DNA of 64,000 bases from JAJPJE01 sp963848375 (GTDB lineage: Bacteria; Acidobacteriota; Terriglobia; Terriglobales; Acidobacteriaceae), in contig CAWKDK010000023.1 in assembly GCA_963848375.1 (NCBI GenBank), positions 62,001 through 126,000 on the forward strand, written 5' to 3'. Position numbers and translations under genes: made by a program. Below, one piece after another: positions 18,975 to 28,931 of the stretch. Under the pieces are notes generated by a model. It worked only from the letters and a program-made list of their open reading frames with translations, was not told the origin of the DNA and ran no database searches. Positions within the stretch are counted from its first letter, which is position 1. Each line of letters begins with the position of its first letter.

Positions 18975-20829
18975 TCAGAACGGTAGCGCGCGCACTTTGA
19001 ACGGGACTTGAATAACTGCCTCCAGGTCCACGGCTGAGCCTCGCTTTGTGCCCGGACTGAAATGCCAGTGCAGCAGCGCAGCTCGCGCGCTTTCGTCGAG
19101 CTGATTCTGTACGCTTCGCAACACGCGTACATCGGAAACAGTTCCGTCTTTGCGAATCACAGCGTAGAGCACGACAGTGCCTTCGATCAGTTCGCGGCGC
19201 AGCGCCGCCGGGTAGGCGGGATCAACTTTGACGGTTGCAACCGGCGCGGAAATGTCGCTCTTGTCGTGATCCGTCTCGTCCAACTGAGCGAAGTGGATCA
19301 CCCAACTTCCGCCAGCGGAGTTGAGGTTCGGCATATTCAGCACCATCGAATAAGACTTCTTGCCGGCGAATACTTTCTCCTCTTCGATCTTCGGTGTGTC
19401 GGTTACCGATGCCCCCGGATTCGGACGATGAGAGATGTCGGGCATTGGCGATAGTCGGGCCATGGCCAGCAGTGAGGGTTGATTCTTCGCAGCCGAAGGT
19501 GTTCCCGCAATCGTAGACGACGGCTGCGGATTCGCCGGAGGTGGAGCGACAACTATTCCCGGAGGCAAGCTTGCATTTCGCGTCGATGTGGCAGAGGCGG
19601 CGGAAGGTTTGGATGTTCCTCCATCCTTGATCTCAGGCGCGCCCGTGGCACCCGGCTTTCCTTCTGGACCGACGGCGAACTCGCCGGAGCGACTTCCACG
19701 CGGCACTTCAACTGGCGCCTTAACGTCCGCAGGATTCACGCTGAGCGCGATCATCTGATTCGCCGCGGCCGACGAAGTCATTCCTGGTTGTATGGACGGC
19801 GGCGGAGGAACAGGAGCAGGCGCTCCACTCAGCGCAGCGAGCTGGCGCGCGGCGGCGCCTCCTGCTGGTTGACGCGCATTCTCGATCGCTGGCGGTGGCT
19901 GCACCACTCCGGCGTTGGGCATTGTCAGTTGCCGCGGATTCAGCTTTGCCTGATCGATGGTCGGCGGAGGAGGAACAATCGCGGGATTGCCCAGATCGAT
20001 GCGACGCTGATTGAATTTAGTGGGATCAACCGTAGGTGGTGGCTGCACAACTGAGCTAGCCATGTCGATTCTGCGTGAAGGCATCTTCGAAGGATCAACT
20101 GACGGCTGCGGCGCGATGACCTTCGCCTGGAAGTCCGACATGTTTGTGCGCGAAAGGTCGCGCTGCACCGGATCGGGCGGCGGAGCAATGATGGCGTTCG
20201 GCGAGAGCGGCATCTGAAGTCGCGAAATCTCGCGTGTCGCTACGGCGGTGGGCACCGGCAACGGAGCCTGATTCACAGCAACAATGTTCGGCAGATTCAC
20301 GTGCTGCTTCAGCTTGATCTCAGGCGCGGCGATGATCGTCTGCTCGGTGTTGTCGTGATTCGGAGGCAACGAAATGATCTTCTGCTTGGCAGGCAACGGA
20401 TCGGCTTTCCGCGGAGGTCTGATTGTTTCTCGGCTTCTCAGGTTCCTCGCTTCCGGTATCGATCGCTGGCAAGAAGTCAGAGGCGCTGTAGTAGACGACC
20501 TTGTCGTGAATCTCGAGCGCGGGATTGCGTTGTTGCTCGATTCCCTGGAAAAGTCCGAATAGCGACACCACGCATGCGATTGCCAGTACGTGCATCGCAA
20601 TCGATTCGAAAAAGCGCGACCAGCGAACGCCCGATGCAACGAAAACATCCGGCCAGAAAGCAGATGGGGACGAGGAGACCTCAATGACCGGTGGACGGCG
20701 CCGCAGCAACAGGTCAAACAGGTTGCTGAAGAAAACCTGTCGACGGGAGGGTAACTCAACCAGCAGTCGAGGAGCGGTGTGCAATTCAGACAGATTTTCC
20801 GACTCGAGACAGCTGGACCGGGATGGCAT
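18975..20829 (-). CDS. TonB-like energy-transducer protein with Pro-rich repeats, frameshifted
   Basis: About 615 residues. The N-terminal frame from 20829 has a cytosolic part, then a membrane anchor near residue 75 (FESIAMHVLAIACVVSLFGLF). At about 20430 the frame shifts by one base, after EEPEKP, into the long body RPPRKADPLPAKQKIISLPP. That body carries about five copies of a proline unit (VVQPPPTVDPTK, RRIDLGNPAIVPPPP...), as expected for a periplasm-spanning rod. The C-terminal TonB domain is clear: VKVDPAYPAALRRELIEGTV, YAVIRKDGTVSDVRVL, ALLHWHFSPGTKRG. TonB proteins pass energy from the inner membrane to outer-membrane receptors; no ExbB/ExbD gene is near. Confidence 0.75.
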
Positions 20830-21020
20830 CACTCACCGAAAAAACGGATGCCAATCTTCCTCATGAAAGCGGCCCCGTAATCCCGGATTATAGCCCAGTT
20901 CAGGGCAGCTCCGAGGAACCTAGGAGTGCACCAACGACAGCTTGGGGCGTACACCTTACGGGACTAGAATCCAGTGTTCCTCGCATTCAACTCATTGGTC
21001 GTACAACACAGGAAAAACTC

Positions 21021-22460
21021 TTGGCCTACATACAATTTCTCGGCGCGGCAGGTACGGTAACCGGTTCGAAACATCTGATTAACACGAACGACGACGGCAC
21101 AGGACGAGCGGGTTTCCAGGTGCTGATCGACTGCGGGCTCTTCCAAGGACAGAAGGAGTGGCGCGAACGAAATTGGCAGGAGCCGCCCATTCCAGCGAAT
21201 GAAATCGATGCCGTAGTTCTTACGCACGCGCACCTCGATCACTGCGGTTGGATTCCGCGATTGGTGAAGGAAGGCTACGGCGGGCCGATCTACGCCACGC
21301 AAGCGACCATCGATCTGTGCGGCATCCTGCTGCCGGATTCTGGCCACCTGCAGGAAGAAGACGCGGCCTTTCACAACAAGAAGAAAACATCGAAACACGA
21401 TCCAGCGCTACCTCTATACACTTTCGAAGAGGCCCAGGCGTGCCTGTCGCAATTTGTGGCCATCGATTTCAATCAAGACAAGCAGCTGCGGCCGGATTTC
21501 ACGTTCCGCTTCGTGCGGGCCGCGCACATTGTCGGATCCTCGATGGTGGAAGTGACCATGCAGGTCGCGGGGAAGCAGCAGAAGCTGTTGTTCACCGGCG
21601 ACATCGGCCGTGTTCACGATTCGCAGATCGCGCCGGGACGCGTCCTGCATTATGGGCCGACAGAAGGCGAGAGCGCCGACTTGCTGGTGATGGAATCCAC
21701 CTACGGCAACCGGCTGCATCCGAAGACCGACCCGAAGCCTGAACTGGCGGAGCTGATTCGCAACACCGTGAAACGCGGCGGAAGCGTAGTGGTGCCGGCG
21801 TTCGCTGTCGAGCGCACGCAGAAGTTCCTCTTCATGCTGAAGGAACTCATGGAGGCGGGTGAGATTCCGCGCATTCCTGTGTTTGCGGATAGTCCGATGG
21901 CGATTGAAGCCGTCAAAATCTACCTGAAGCACAGCGAGGAATTTTCAGAAGAAGCGAAGGCGCTGATCACGAAATACGGATCGCCGCTGGCCTGGCAGGG
22001 ATTCACGTTTGCGAAGACGCAGGAAGAGTCGAAGAAGATCAATGAGACACGATATCCGTGCGTGATCGTTTCCTCCAGCGGAATGGTGACGGGCGGCCGC
22101 ATTCAGCATCATCTGCTGCAGCGGTTGCCGGATCCGCGAAACCTGGTGCTGTTCATCGGATTTCAGGCGCCGGGAACGCGCGGCGCAACTATCAAGAGCG
22201 GCGCGGGCGAGGTGAAGATCTTCGGCGAGATCGTGCCTATCCGCGCGCAGGTGGTTGCGCTCGAACAGTTCAGCGATCATGCCGATACGCCTGAGTTGCT
22301 GGAGTGGTTGCAAAGCTTCAAGGCAGCGCCGCAGATCACGTACCTGGTGCACGGCGAGCCGGATTCGGCTGCGCAACTGAAACAAGCGATCACGACACAA
22401 TTGAAGTGGAAGGTGGATATCGCCGAGTGGAAGGAAAGAGTAAGCTTGAACGGATTCTGA
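21021..22460 (+). CDS. MBL-fold beta-CASP ribonuclease-like protein (RNA-specificity domain)
   Basis: A 479-residue metallo-beta-lactamase-fold nuclease of the CPSF/Ysh1-like group. MAYIQFLGAAGTVTGSKHL opens the fold; the metal site is VLTHAHLDHCGWIP (HxHxDH), with further ligands in FRFVRAAHIVGSS and LLFTGDIGR. The beta-CASP insertion follows (VMESTYGNRLH, VVVPAFAVERTQKFL, FADSPMAIEAVKIY) and the RNA-specificity part has SSSGMVTGGRIQHHL and LEQFSDHADTPELLEWL. I propose the TTG at 21021, placed after CAGGAAAAAC, since homologues start at this residue; earlier in-frame codons would overlap the divergent TonB gene region without family residues. Bacterial members act in RNA processing. Confidence 0.85.
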   Translation: MAYIQFLGAAGTVTGSKHLINTNDDGTGRAGFQVLIDCGLFQGQKEWRERNWQEPPIPANEIDAVVLTHAHLDHCGWIPRLVKEGYGGPIYATQATIDLCGILLPDSGHLQEEDAAFHNKKKTSKHDPALPLYTFEEAQACLSQFVAIDFNQDKQLRPDFTFRFVRAAHIVGSSMVEVTMQVAGKQQKLLFTGDIGRVHDSQIAPGRVLHYGPTEGESADLLVMESTYGNRLHPKTDPKPELAELIRNTVKRGGSVVVPAFAVERTQKFLFMLKELMEAGEIPRIPVFADSPMAIEAVKIYLKHSEEFSEEAKALITKYGSPLAWQGFTFAKTQEESKKINETRYPCVIVSSSGMVTGGRIQHHLLQRLPDPRNLVLFIGFQAPGTRGATIKSGAGEVKIFGEIVPIRAQVVALEQFSDHADTPELLEWLQSFKAAPQITYLVHGEPDSAAQLKQAITTQLKWKVDIAEWKERVSLNGF

Positions 22461-22470
22461 TGAGAGAAGT

Positions 22471-22512
22471 TCCCACCCACGATCCAAAAGCGGGATCGAG
22501 GGTGGGGCACCC
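22471..22512. repeat. CCCACCC/GGGGCACCC palindrome, copy B
   Basis: Outer arms TCCCACCC and GGGTGGGGCACCC enclose inner stem CGATCC / GGGATCG with loop AAAAGC. It lies immediately before the DinB gene, whose ribosome-binding site follows the element. Confidence 0.75.
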
Positions 22513-22524
22513 GAGGAGCGATCT

Positions 22525-23004
22525 ATGACCGAGCAGGAACTGAAGAAAACACTCGACGCGGCGGAAAGAGAACCACAGAAGATCGCGATGGCCGTCAGCG
22601 AGCTGCCGGAGAAAGTCCTCAACTTCAAGCCAACGCCAGATAAGTGGTCGATCCGCGAAATCCTCGCGCACCTGGCGGATGTGGAACTGGTCTATGGATT
22701 TCGAATGCGGCAGATGATCTCGGAGAATAGCTCGACTATAACTCCGATGAACCAGGATGCCTGGGCGCAGAAGATGGGTTACAACGAGACGTCGGCGCCT
22801 GAATCGATTGCGCAGTTCGGGTTGCTGCGGCGCTCCAATCTGCGATTGTTGCGACGGATCAAGATGGCGGACCTGAAGCGCGGCGCATTCCATCCGGAGA
22901 TCTCACGGGAGCTCACACTCGAAGAACTGCTCGGACGCATCGCGAAACACGGCAGCAGTCACCTGGATCAGATCGAGAAACTAAAAAAACAGGCGACGAA
23001 GTAG
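22525..23004 (+). CDS. DinB family protein
   Basis: A 159-residue four-helix protein of the DinB/YfiT-like family. Typical elements are KFKPTPDKWSIREILAHLAD-like residues (here NFKPTPDKWSIREILAHLAD, first metal His), MNQDAWAQ in the middle and RIAKHGSSHLDQIEKL near the end, which provides the further His ligands. Members bind a divalent metal; some are thiol-dependent transferases, but many have no known activity. The ATG follows GAGGAGCG. It may be read with the nuclease gene 64 bases upstream, although a palindrome lies between them. Confidence 0.85.
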   Translation: MTEQELKKTLDAAEREPQKIAMAVSELPEKVLNFKPTPDKWSIREILAHLADVELVYGFRMRQMISENSSTITPMNQDAWAQKMGYNETSAPESIAQFGLLRRSNLRLLRRIKMADLKRGAFHPEISRELTLEELLGRIAKHGSSHLDQIEKLKKQATK

Positions 23005-23032
23005 AGTTTCTCCGGCGCTGGCATTCGTGGAA

Positions 23033-23070
23033 TCCCACCCTAGCCAAAAGAAGGCTAGGATGGGGCACCC
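23033..23070. repeat. CCCACCC/GGGGCACCC palindrome, copy C
   Basis: TCCCACCC, inner stem CTAGCC / GGCTAG with loop AAAAGAA, then GATGGGGCACCC. It lies between the converging DinB and M48 genes. Confidence 0.75.
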
Positions 23071-23100
23071 TCACCGGTTTTCAGTTCAAGCCACAACCCT

Positions 23101-24510
23101 TCACTTCGTTGTTGCGCCGGCTTGGGCCGGAGCCGCTGGCGGAGTAGCTTGCGTCACATTCTGGGTTTCCGTCACGCCATATTTCGGTTCCGACAGCGAG
23201 TTCAGGTTCTCGCCCTTCCAGCGCATCGCACGATAAATACGATTCCGTCCGCTCGGGTGATCGTAAAAGATCCACTCTTCCACGGGGCCAGGACTCATCT
23301 TGCGATACTCGCCAAGATGGATCGCAGCACGAGCGAATCCGTCGGGCTGGCGGCTGGCGTTCAGGCCATACATGTCAGCTTCCGCCTCAGCCGTGCGTGT
23401 CCACGTATTGAAGATGGGAGTCAGAACGAATCCGAAAATCGAGACGATAAGTATCGCCAGCGGAAGCACTGCTGTGTCGCCTACGCCACGGATCTGCCAT
23501 TTTTCGCCCCAGCGCTTCAGGCTCCACCCCAGAGACCAGTAGAGGAGAGCGAAGAACAAGACGTAGACAACCGAGAAGAACAGGATGTCTTTGTAAACAT
23601 GGTTCAGGACATAGTGTCCCATCTCATGACCCATCACGGCCTGAATTTCTTGTGGCGTTGCGCGTTGGAGCAGGTTGTCGTTCAGCGTGATGCGCATGGT
23701 CTTGCCGAAGCCGCTGACGTTGGCGCTCATCCGTGTGCTTTGCTTCGAAGCATCAATCGTCCACACGTCACGCGCGGGGATTCCGTTGGCGTGCGCCATC
23801 GCGAGAATCGGTTTCGTAACGGCAGGATTGTCAAGTAGCCTGGGCGTATTGAAGATAGGCTGCAGGAACACTGGGCCGATGAACATCAGGATAGCCGTGA
23901 AGACAACGGATACTCCGGCGCCCCAGATCCACCAGGTTCGTTCCAGTCTGCGTACCAACCAGAATAGGACTACCAGCGCAACCGAACCCATCAGCAGTCC
24001 GACCAGCAATCCTTTACCTTGATCGCCCATCCACCCACCAAAGGTTTGTGTTGCAAGGCCGTATTTCTTCTCGCGGGTGAAGCCTTCGTACACGGCGAGC
24101 GGGAAGCCGAGGATCGTTGTAAGGATCAGGTATTGGGTCCAGTAGATCGCCGTCTGCAATGGCTTGAAGCGCGTCATGCGCTCAGCCAGGTTGCGCATCG
24201 CCGCCGACCAGCGCAGATTCAGCAGGATCAAGGCGATGACGGCGCCATATAGGAAGTCCCATAGGATGAGCCAGTAGCCGCCTTCGAAGTAGGCGTCGGA
24301 GCGGGCGCGAGCGGTGGCCGGCATCTCGGCGAGATACGCATCGGTGGCAACCTCGGCGTCGAAGTGAGGCGAGGGCTGCGCGGCGGCAGGCACCGGGATC
24401 GAGTCCGGCATCCTGGTGTCGGAGGTGGCCTGCTGCGCGACGGCGGCGGAACAGGCGAGAGTAACGAACAACACTACGCACGCGAGAGAAGGTCGTAGTC
24501 GGGACGTCAT
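23101..24510 (-). CDS. M48 family (Ste24/CAAX-prenyl-protease-1-like) membrane zinc peptidase
   Basis: A 469-residue integral membrane metallopeptidase. The start at 24510 (MTSRLRPSLACVVLFVTLAC) gives a signal-like segment; the open frame upstream is not family-like. Helices near residues 90-110, 130-150, 180-200 and 210-235 precede the active site VMGHEMGHYVLNH (HExxH, about residue 320). Two helices follow, then the third zinc ligand in TAEAEADMYGL. FYDHPSGRNRIYRAMRW near the end is the Ste24-type DHPs..R motif. In bacteria such enzymes degrade damaged or misassembled membrane proteins rather than process prenylated ones; that is family knowledge, not shown here. The last 30 residues are Ala/Pro-rich. 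Confidence 0.9.
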   Translation of the reverse strand: MTSRLRPSLACVVLFVTLACSAAVAQQATSDTRMPDSIPVPAAAQPSPHFDAEVATDAYLAEMPATARARSDAYFEGGYWLILWDFLYGAVIALILLNLRWSAAMRNLAERMTRFKPLQTAIYWTQYLILTTILGFPLAVYEGFTREKKYGLATQTFGGWMGDQGKGLLVGLLMGSVALVVLFWLVRRLERTWWIWGAGVSVVFTAILMFIGPVFLQPIFNTPRLLDNPAVTKPILAMAHANGIPARDVWTIDASKQSTRMSANVSGFGKTMRITLNDNLLQRATPQEIQAVMGHEMGHYVLNHVYKDILFFSVVYVLFFALLYWSLGWSLKRWGEKWQIRGVGDTAVLPLAILIVSIFGFVLTPIFNTWTRTAEAEADMYGLNASRQPDGFARAAIHLGEYRKMSPGPVEEWIFYDHPSGRNRIYRAMRWKGENLNSLSEPKYGVTETQNVTQATPPAAPAQAGATTK

Positions 24511-24711
24511 GTGAACCTTTCTATTTGGGAGATCTCTATTTGGAGATTCTGGGCTGGGAGTATATACGCGCACCGCGTGGAGATAGTTCTGAACGCAATT
24601 TTCACCCACAAGGACAGTGTCGTTTTAGTTCCCCTAAGTACTAAAGTCACCCTGTGCTCTAAGGTTAAGACGCCTAAAATCGCTCCTGCTTAACAGGCTT
24701 AACAGGAAGAT

Positions 24712-25767
24712 ATGACGTATTGGCTCATTCCCGGATGTTTGTTTCTCTACTACGTCATCGTGTGGCTGGCGGTGGGGCGCGACCCGAAGCCGGGCGCACT
24801 GGTGTCGCGATACGACGCACCCGAGGGACTTTCTCCGGCGGCGATTCGCTACATCATGACCTCTGGCAGCGACCGCAAGACGCTGGTAGCCGTGCTGCTT
24901 TCGCTGGCGGCGAAGAAGTGTATCGATCTCCGCCCGCAAGGAGCCAGTTACGTTGCGACTCGTTTGGTTGGCGGCGCGCCCGATGCCTTGGCTGCGGAAG
25001 AAAAGCTGACGTTCAATTTCCTATTCGATCCCACGACACGGCAAAAACTGAAGCAGCTTGGATTGCAGCCCTCCGATGCGGAATCCTCCGCCTTGGACAA
25101 ACAGGCTAGCATTCAGCCCTACGACAAGGGAAACTCTGCGCTGGTAAGCGCGATTCAGCAGACACTCTGCTCGCAATATCGTGGGAAGTATTTCAAAAGC
25201 AATCTTGGATTTATCGCGCTGGGCGTGTTGGGAAGCGCGGCCCTGATCGCGAAAATCGCGGCGGCAGCGGGCGGTTCCGATCTCGTTTGGTTGTCGATGG
25301 AATTTCTGTTTGCCGGGGTCATCTGCTCAGCGCTGGTGATGGTGAATCTCGTTCCTGGCATTCGCGATATTCTTGCCGGCCGCATGAGCGCCGTTAACGC
25401 TGCATGGTTCCTGTTCGGACTGGTTGTAATTTCTTGTCTTCTAGCCGGATTTGGATTCGCGGTGCTGCAACACTCCAACGCTGATTATGTAGAACTACTC
25501 GCCAGCCTGCTTCCGATCCACGCGATCTGGGCTCACTTGGTGAAGGCGCCAACGCTGCAAGGTCGCCGCACCATGGATGACATTTTGGGATTCCGTGAAT
25601 TTCTGCTGGCGGCAGAGCAAGATCGGCTCGACAAACTCAACCATCCAGATCTCACTCCGCAGTATCTGAATGCGTGTTTGCCCTATGCCGTCGCACTCGA
25701 TGTGAAAGAAGCCTGGGGCGATGCAGCGTCCAATCGTTTGTTTCAGAGCGTTGTGCCGGCGAGATAA
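24712..25767 (+). CDS. DUF2207-like membrane protein, C-terminal type
   Basis: A 351-residue protein resembling the second half of DUF2207 (YciQ-like) proteins. One helix opens it (MTYWLIPGCLFLYYVIVWL), followed at once by the family's GRDP motif (VGRDPKPGALVSRYDAPEGL, SPAAIRYIM). A winged-helix-like cytosolic region comes next (LLSLAAKKCIDLRPQG), then three helices at about residues 165-185, 190-212 and 224-245, and the motif GFREFLLAAEQDRLDKLN. The usual N-terminal beta domain outside the membrane is absent, so this is either a short variant or a gene that lost its front. A ribosome site AGGAAGAT precedes the ATG, with a direct repeat TTAACAGG upstream. Confidence 0.7.
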   Translation: MTYWLIPGCLFLYYVIVWLAVGRDPKPGALVSRYDAPEGLSPAAIRYIMTSGSDRKTLVAVLLSLAAKKCIDLRPQGASYVATRLVGGAPDALAAEEKLTFNFLFDPTTRQKLKQLGLQPSDAESSALDKQASIQPYDKGNSALVSAIQQTLCSQYRGKYFKSNLGFIALGVLGSAALIAKIAAAAGGSDLVWLSMEFLFAGVICSALVMVNLVPGIRDILAGRMSAVNAAWFLFGLVVISCLLAGFGFAVLQHSNADYVELLASLLPIHAIWAHLVKAPTLQGRRTMDDILGFREFLLAAEQDRLDKLNHPDLTPQYLNACLPYAVALDVKEAWGDAASNRLFQSVVPAR

Positions 25768-25770
25768 ATC

Positions 25771-25788
25771 GCAGCCGAGGTCGGCTGC
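25771..25788. repeat. GCAGCCG palindrome, copy 1 (between convergent genes)
   Basis: GCAGCCGAGGTCGGCTGC can form a seven-pair hairpin with loop AGGT. An identical 18-base copy lies at 42016-42033. Here it sits between two converging stop codons and could serve as a bidirectional terminator. Confidence 0.7.
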
Positions 25789-25802
25789 GCTACGCACCAA
25801 AT

Positions 25803-26855
25803 CTAGATCTGGGCCGAAGTGAACTCGACGAGATTGTTGAGCTTTGCCTGTGCTGCGCCGGAGTCGATTGACTCTGCCGCCGCGGGAAGTCCGTCCATAA
25901 TCGAATCGGCGCGGCCCGCTGCAACCAGCGCCGCAGCCGCATTTAGCAGCACCACATCGCGCTTGGGAGACTTCTCGCCCGAGAGAATCGCGCGAATAAT
26001 CGCGGCATTTGCAGTGGCGTCACCTCCGGCAAGGGATTCCATCGGCGCGCGCTTCATTCCGAACAGCTCCGGCATCACTTCGTATTTTCGTACGACGCCA
26101 TCGCGAACTTCCGCAATTTTCGTTGCGCCGGTGATGGTGATCTCGTCCAGGCCATCCATTCCATGCACGACCAGTGCGCGCCGCAGGCCCAACAGACGCA
26201 AGGCCTCCGCAACTTTTTCTACAAGGTCACTGGAATAGACACCTACGACTTGTGCCGACGCATGCGCCGGATTCGTCAGCGGACCGAGCAGATTGAATAC
26301 TGTGCGCAGCCGCAATTCACGGCGCACCGGCTGAACGTATTTCATTGCGGAATGCATTGCGGGCGCGAAGAGGAAGGCGATCCCGACCTGGTCGAGACAG
26401 GCTGCGACGCGATCGGCCGGCAAGTTGATCTTGACGCCGAGCGCTTCCACCACATCGGCTGATCCGCACTTGGAAGTCACGCTGCGATTGCCGTGCTTGG
26501 CGACACGCACGCCAGCTCCGGCGAGCGTGAGCGCAGTCGCAGTCGAGATGTTGAAGGTGCCGCTGGCATCCCCGCCGGTACCACAGGTGTCGACGAGCGC
26601 ATCGCGCTCGGTACCACTGACGTCGAGTGCCGAGTTGCGGGTGAGCTCCAGAGGCGTAGCCGCGGCACGAATAGCTTCGGCGAAACCGACGATCTCCTCG
26701 ACGGTCTCGCCCTTCATGTGGAGCGCAACGAGAAGGGCGCCGATCTGCGCGTCGGTAGCGCCGCCAGAGAGGATCTCGCTCATGACGGCGCGCGCCTCGT
26801 CGCGGCTGAGCGAGTGGCGATGGTTCGCAACCTGATGGAGGGCTTCGAGGATCAC
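25803..26855 (-). CDS. trpD: anthranilate phosphoribosyltransferase
   Basis: TrpD joins anthranilate to PRPP in the second step of tryptophan synthesis. The 350-residue protein has the normal length. Helical N-terminal residues (LSRDEARAVMSEILSGGATD, AQIGALLVALHMKGET) lead to the PRPP loop DTCGTGGDASGTFNIST near residue 90, the anthranilate-contacting KHGNRSVTSKCGSADVVEAL, and FNLLGPLTNPA. Everything expected of an active enzyme is present. No other trp biosynthesis gene is nearby (trpS at 40 kb is a tRNA synthetase), so tryptophan genes are scattered in this genome. Confidence 0.95.
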   Translation of the reverse strand: MILEALHQVANHRHSLSRDEARAVMSEILSGGATDAQIGALLVALHMKGETVEEIVGFAEAIRAAATPLELTRNSALDVSGTERDALVDTCGTGGDASGTFNISTATALTLAGAGVRVAKHGNRSVTSKCGSADVVEALGVKINLPADRVAACLDQVGIAFLFAPAMHSAMKYVQPVRRELRLRTVFNLLGPLTNPAHASAQVVGVYSSDLVEKVAEALRLLGLRRALVVHGMDGLDEITITGATKIAEVRDGVVRKYEVMPELFGMKRAPMESLAGGDATANAAIIRAILSGEKSPKRDVVLLNAAAALVAAGRADSIMDGLPAAAESIDSGAAQAKLNNLVEFTSAQI

Positions 26856-26915
26856 TGGAGATCAAAATACGCGAAGGGACGGAGGGATGCAAAGATTTGG
26901 AACGATAGTGGAATC

Positions 26916-26953
26916 TGCCACCCAAGCCAAGAGATGGCTTGGATGGGGCACCC
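26916..26953. repeat. CCCACCC/GGGGCACCC palindrome, copy D
   Basis: TGCCACCC, inner stem AAGCC / GGCTT with loop AAGAGAT, then GGATGGGGCACCC. It lies between two minus-strand genes, trpD and the MOSC gene. Confidence 0.75.
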
Positions 26954-26996
26954 TCAATCTGTGGCTGAGTGTGCGGCGAATTTCTCGCGGAAGTGC

Positions 26997-27608
26997 TCAC
27001 GCCAGTTTGCGGATAAGTTGGCGCTGTCCAAGGCCCGTTGCAGCAGCTCCGAAGGAACACTTTTTGCCAATCATCAGCTGATTGGCTTCAGCGATGGTGA
27101 TCTGATCCGCACCCGCGGGAATCACGCGTATCTCGTCACCCGCCTCGAGCTCGCCTTCCTGCGTCACGGAAAAATAGAAACCGGAGCGGCCGCTCTCGAG
27201 AAATTCCTTCAAAATTCGATTTGTCCCAAACTTGATGCCGAGCTTAAAACACGGAGTCCGTGGCTGCGTCACCGTCAGCAACACTGAACCGATCGCCACC
27301 TGATCGCCAATATGTAGCGTCTCTTCGCGTAGGCCCTCGACGGTAAGGTTCTCGCCAAACGCTCCCCACTGCCATGGGAAGTTTGGGTAACGCTCGCGCC
27401 AGAATTCGTAGTGCTCAACCGGATAGCCGTAGACGGCCTTATTCACGCCACCGTGAACGTTGAGATCGGCCTGGCGGTCGCCGTCTAGATTCAACCTGGC
27501 CACGTGCACGGGTCCGGTCACTGGATCTTTATAAATGGCGGTACTCACGGTTTCGCCATCTACGTGCAGCAGGCGTGGGCGTCCGACATTGACTGAGATC
27601 AGCTTCAT
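26997..27608 (-). CDS. MOSC domain protein (YiiM-like)
   Basis: A 203-residue protein of the MOSC (molybdenum cofactor sulfurase C-terminal) superfamily. ISVNVGRPRLLHVDGETVST opens it, DRQADLNVHGGVNKAVYGYP is the conserved HGG motif and GAFGENLTVEGL the GENL motif. TQPRTPCFKLGIKF holds the conserved Cys that carries sulfur in this superfamily. Members are linked to molybdopterin-dependent reduction or detoxification of N-hydroxylated compounds; the partner is not known here. I chose the ATG at 27608, ten codons inside the longer frame, because homologues start with M(K)LISVNVG. Confidence 0.85.
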   Translation of the reverse strand: MKLISVNVGRPRLLHVDGETVSTAIYKDPVTGPVHVARLNLDGDRQADLNVHGGVNKAVYGYPVEHYEFWRERYPNFPWQWGAFGENLTVEGLREETLHIGDQVAIGSVLLTVTQPRTPCFKLGIKFGTNRILKEFLESGRSGFYFSVTQEGELEAGDEIRVIPAGADQITIAEANQLMIGKKCSFGAAATGLGQRQLIRKLA

Positions 27609-27752
27609 TTTTTCAGTCCGTGGCGATTGGATGGCCAAACTCTTACTTGCGATGAAATTTCCTCAGACGATTGCCCCGCCTCGCAGCGGTCCTATACAAT
27701 CACGGGTTTCCGTCTCTGCTGCGGCCGAGTAAGTAACTACCGGAATGAATTC

Positions 27753-28929
27753 ATGAAAATACACGAATACCAGGCAAAATCGATCCTGTCGAAGTATGGC
27801 GTAGCGATTCCCCGCGGCGAGGTAGCCAGCAGCCGCGAAGAGGCCGAGGCTGTCGCTAAGAAGCTGTTTTCCGAGGGCGCTACCGGAGTTGTGGTGAAAG
27901 CGCAGATCCACGCGGGCGGCCGCGGCAAGGGCGGCGGCGTGAAGATCGCCAAGTCCGTGGAAGAGGCGGGTGAACTGGCGTCCCACATGCTCGGGCATGA
28001 AGCTGGTGACTCACCAGACTGGCCCGGAAGGCCGCATCGTTCGACGGCTGCTGGTCGAAGAAACGCTGCCGATCGCCCGCGAACTCTATCTCGGTATGCT
28101 GCTGGATCGCTCCGAAGCGAAGCTGGTGATCATGGCCTCGGCTGCGGGCGGGATGGAGATTGAGCAAGTCGCCGAGGAAAATCCCGACGCAATCCTGAAG
28201 GAATATATCGACGGCAGCACCGGCTTGGCGGCGTTCCAGGCGAGGAAAATCGGCTACTGGCTGGGGCTGAAGTCGGGCGAAGTGAATCAGCTGGTCGCGT
28301 TGCTCAATGGGCTGTACAAGGCCTACGTCGAGACTGATGCCTCGCTGGTGGAAATCAACCCGCTGATCGTGACCAATGACGGCCGCGTCTTCGCGCTCGA
28401 CGCCAAAGTGAATTTCGACGACAACGCGCTCATGCGTCACAAAGAACTTCGCGAACTGCGCGACATCACCGAAGAAGATCCGCTGGAAGTGGAAGCTTCG
28501 AAATACGGGCTTAATTACATCAAGCTCGACGGCAACGTGGGCTGCATGGTGAATGGTGCGGGTCTGGCCATGGCGACCATGGACATCATCCAGTTTGCGG
28601 GCGGCATGCCGGCAAACTTTCTCGATGTGGGAGGCGGCGCCAACGAAGAGCAGGTGACGCACGCCTTCGAAATCCTGCTGAGTGACAAGAATGTGCGGGC
28701 GGTGCTGATCAACATCTTCGGCGGCATCCTGCGTGTGGACACGCTGGCCAACGGCGTAGTCGCGGCAGCCAAGAAGACGAATATTCCTTTGCCGATCGTT
28801 TTGCGCCTGGAAGGTACGAATGTTGAGCAGGGGCGCGAGATTTTGAAGAATTCCGGGTTGAACTTCATAGTGGCTGAAACGATGAAAGACGCCGCTGAGA
28901 AGGTCGTAGCAGCCGCGAAGGGCGCATAG
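27753..28929 (+). CDS. sucC: succinyl-CoA ligase, beta subunit, with one frameshift
   Basis: SucC, the nucleotide-binding subunit of succinyl-CoA synthetase (TCA cycle). MKIHEYQAKSILSKYGVAIP is the classic opening and GVVVKAQIHAGGRGKGGGVK the ATP-grasp start. The frame breaks at about 27994, where CTCGGGCATG should be CTCGGCATG; with one G removed GELASHMLGMKLVTHQTGPE reads through. The later part has all expected motifs (LVEINPLIVTNDGRVFALDA, NGAGLAMATMDII, NIFGGILR). The joined protein has the normal length of about 390 residues. A sequencing error is the simplest explanation because the rest is well conserved and sucD is intact. Confidence 0.92.
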
Positions 28930-28931
28930 AC

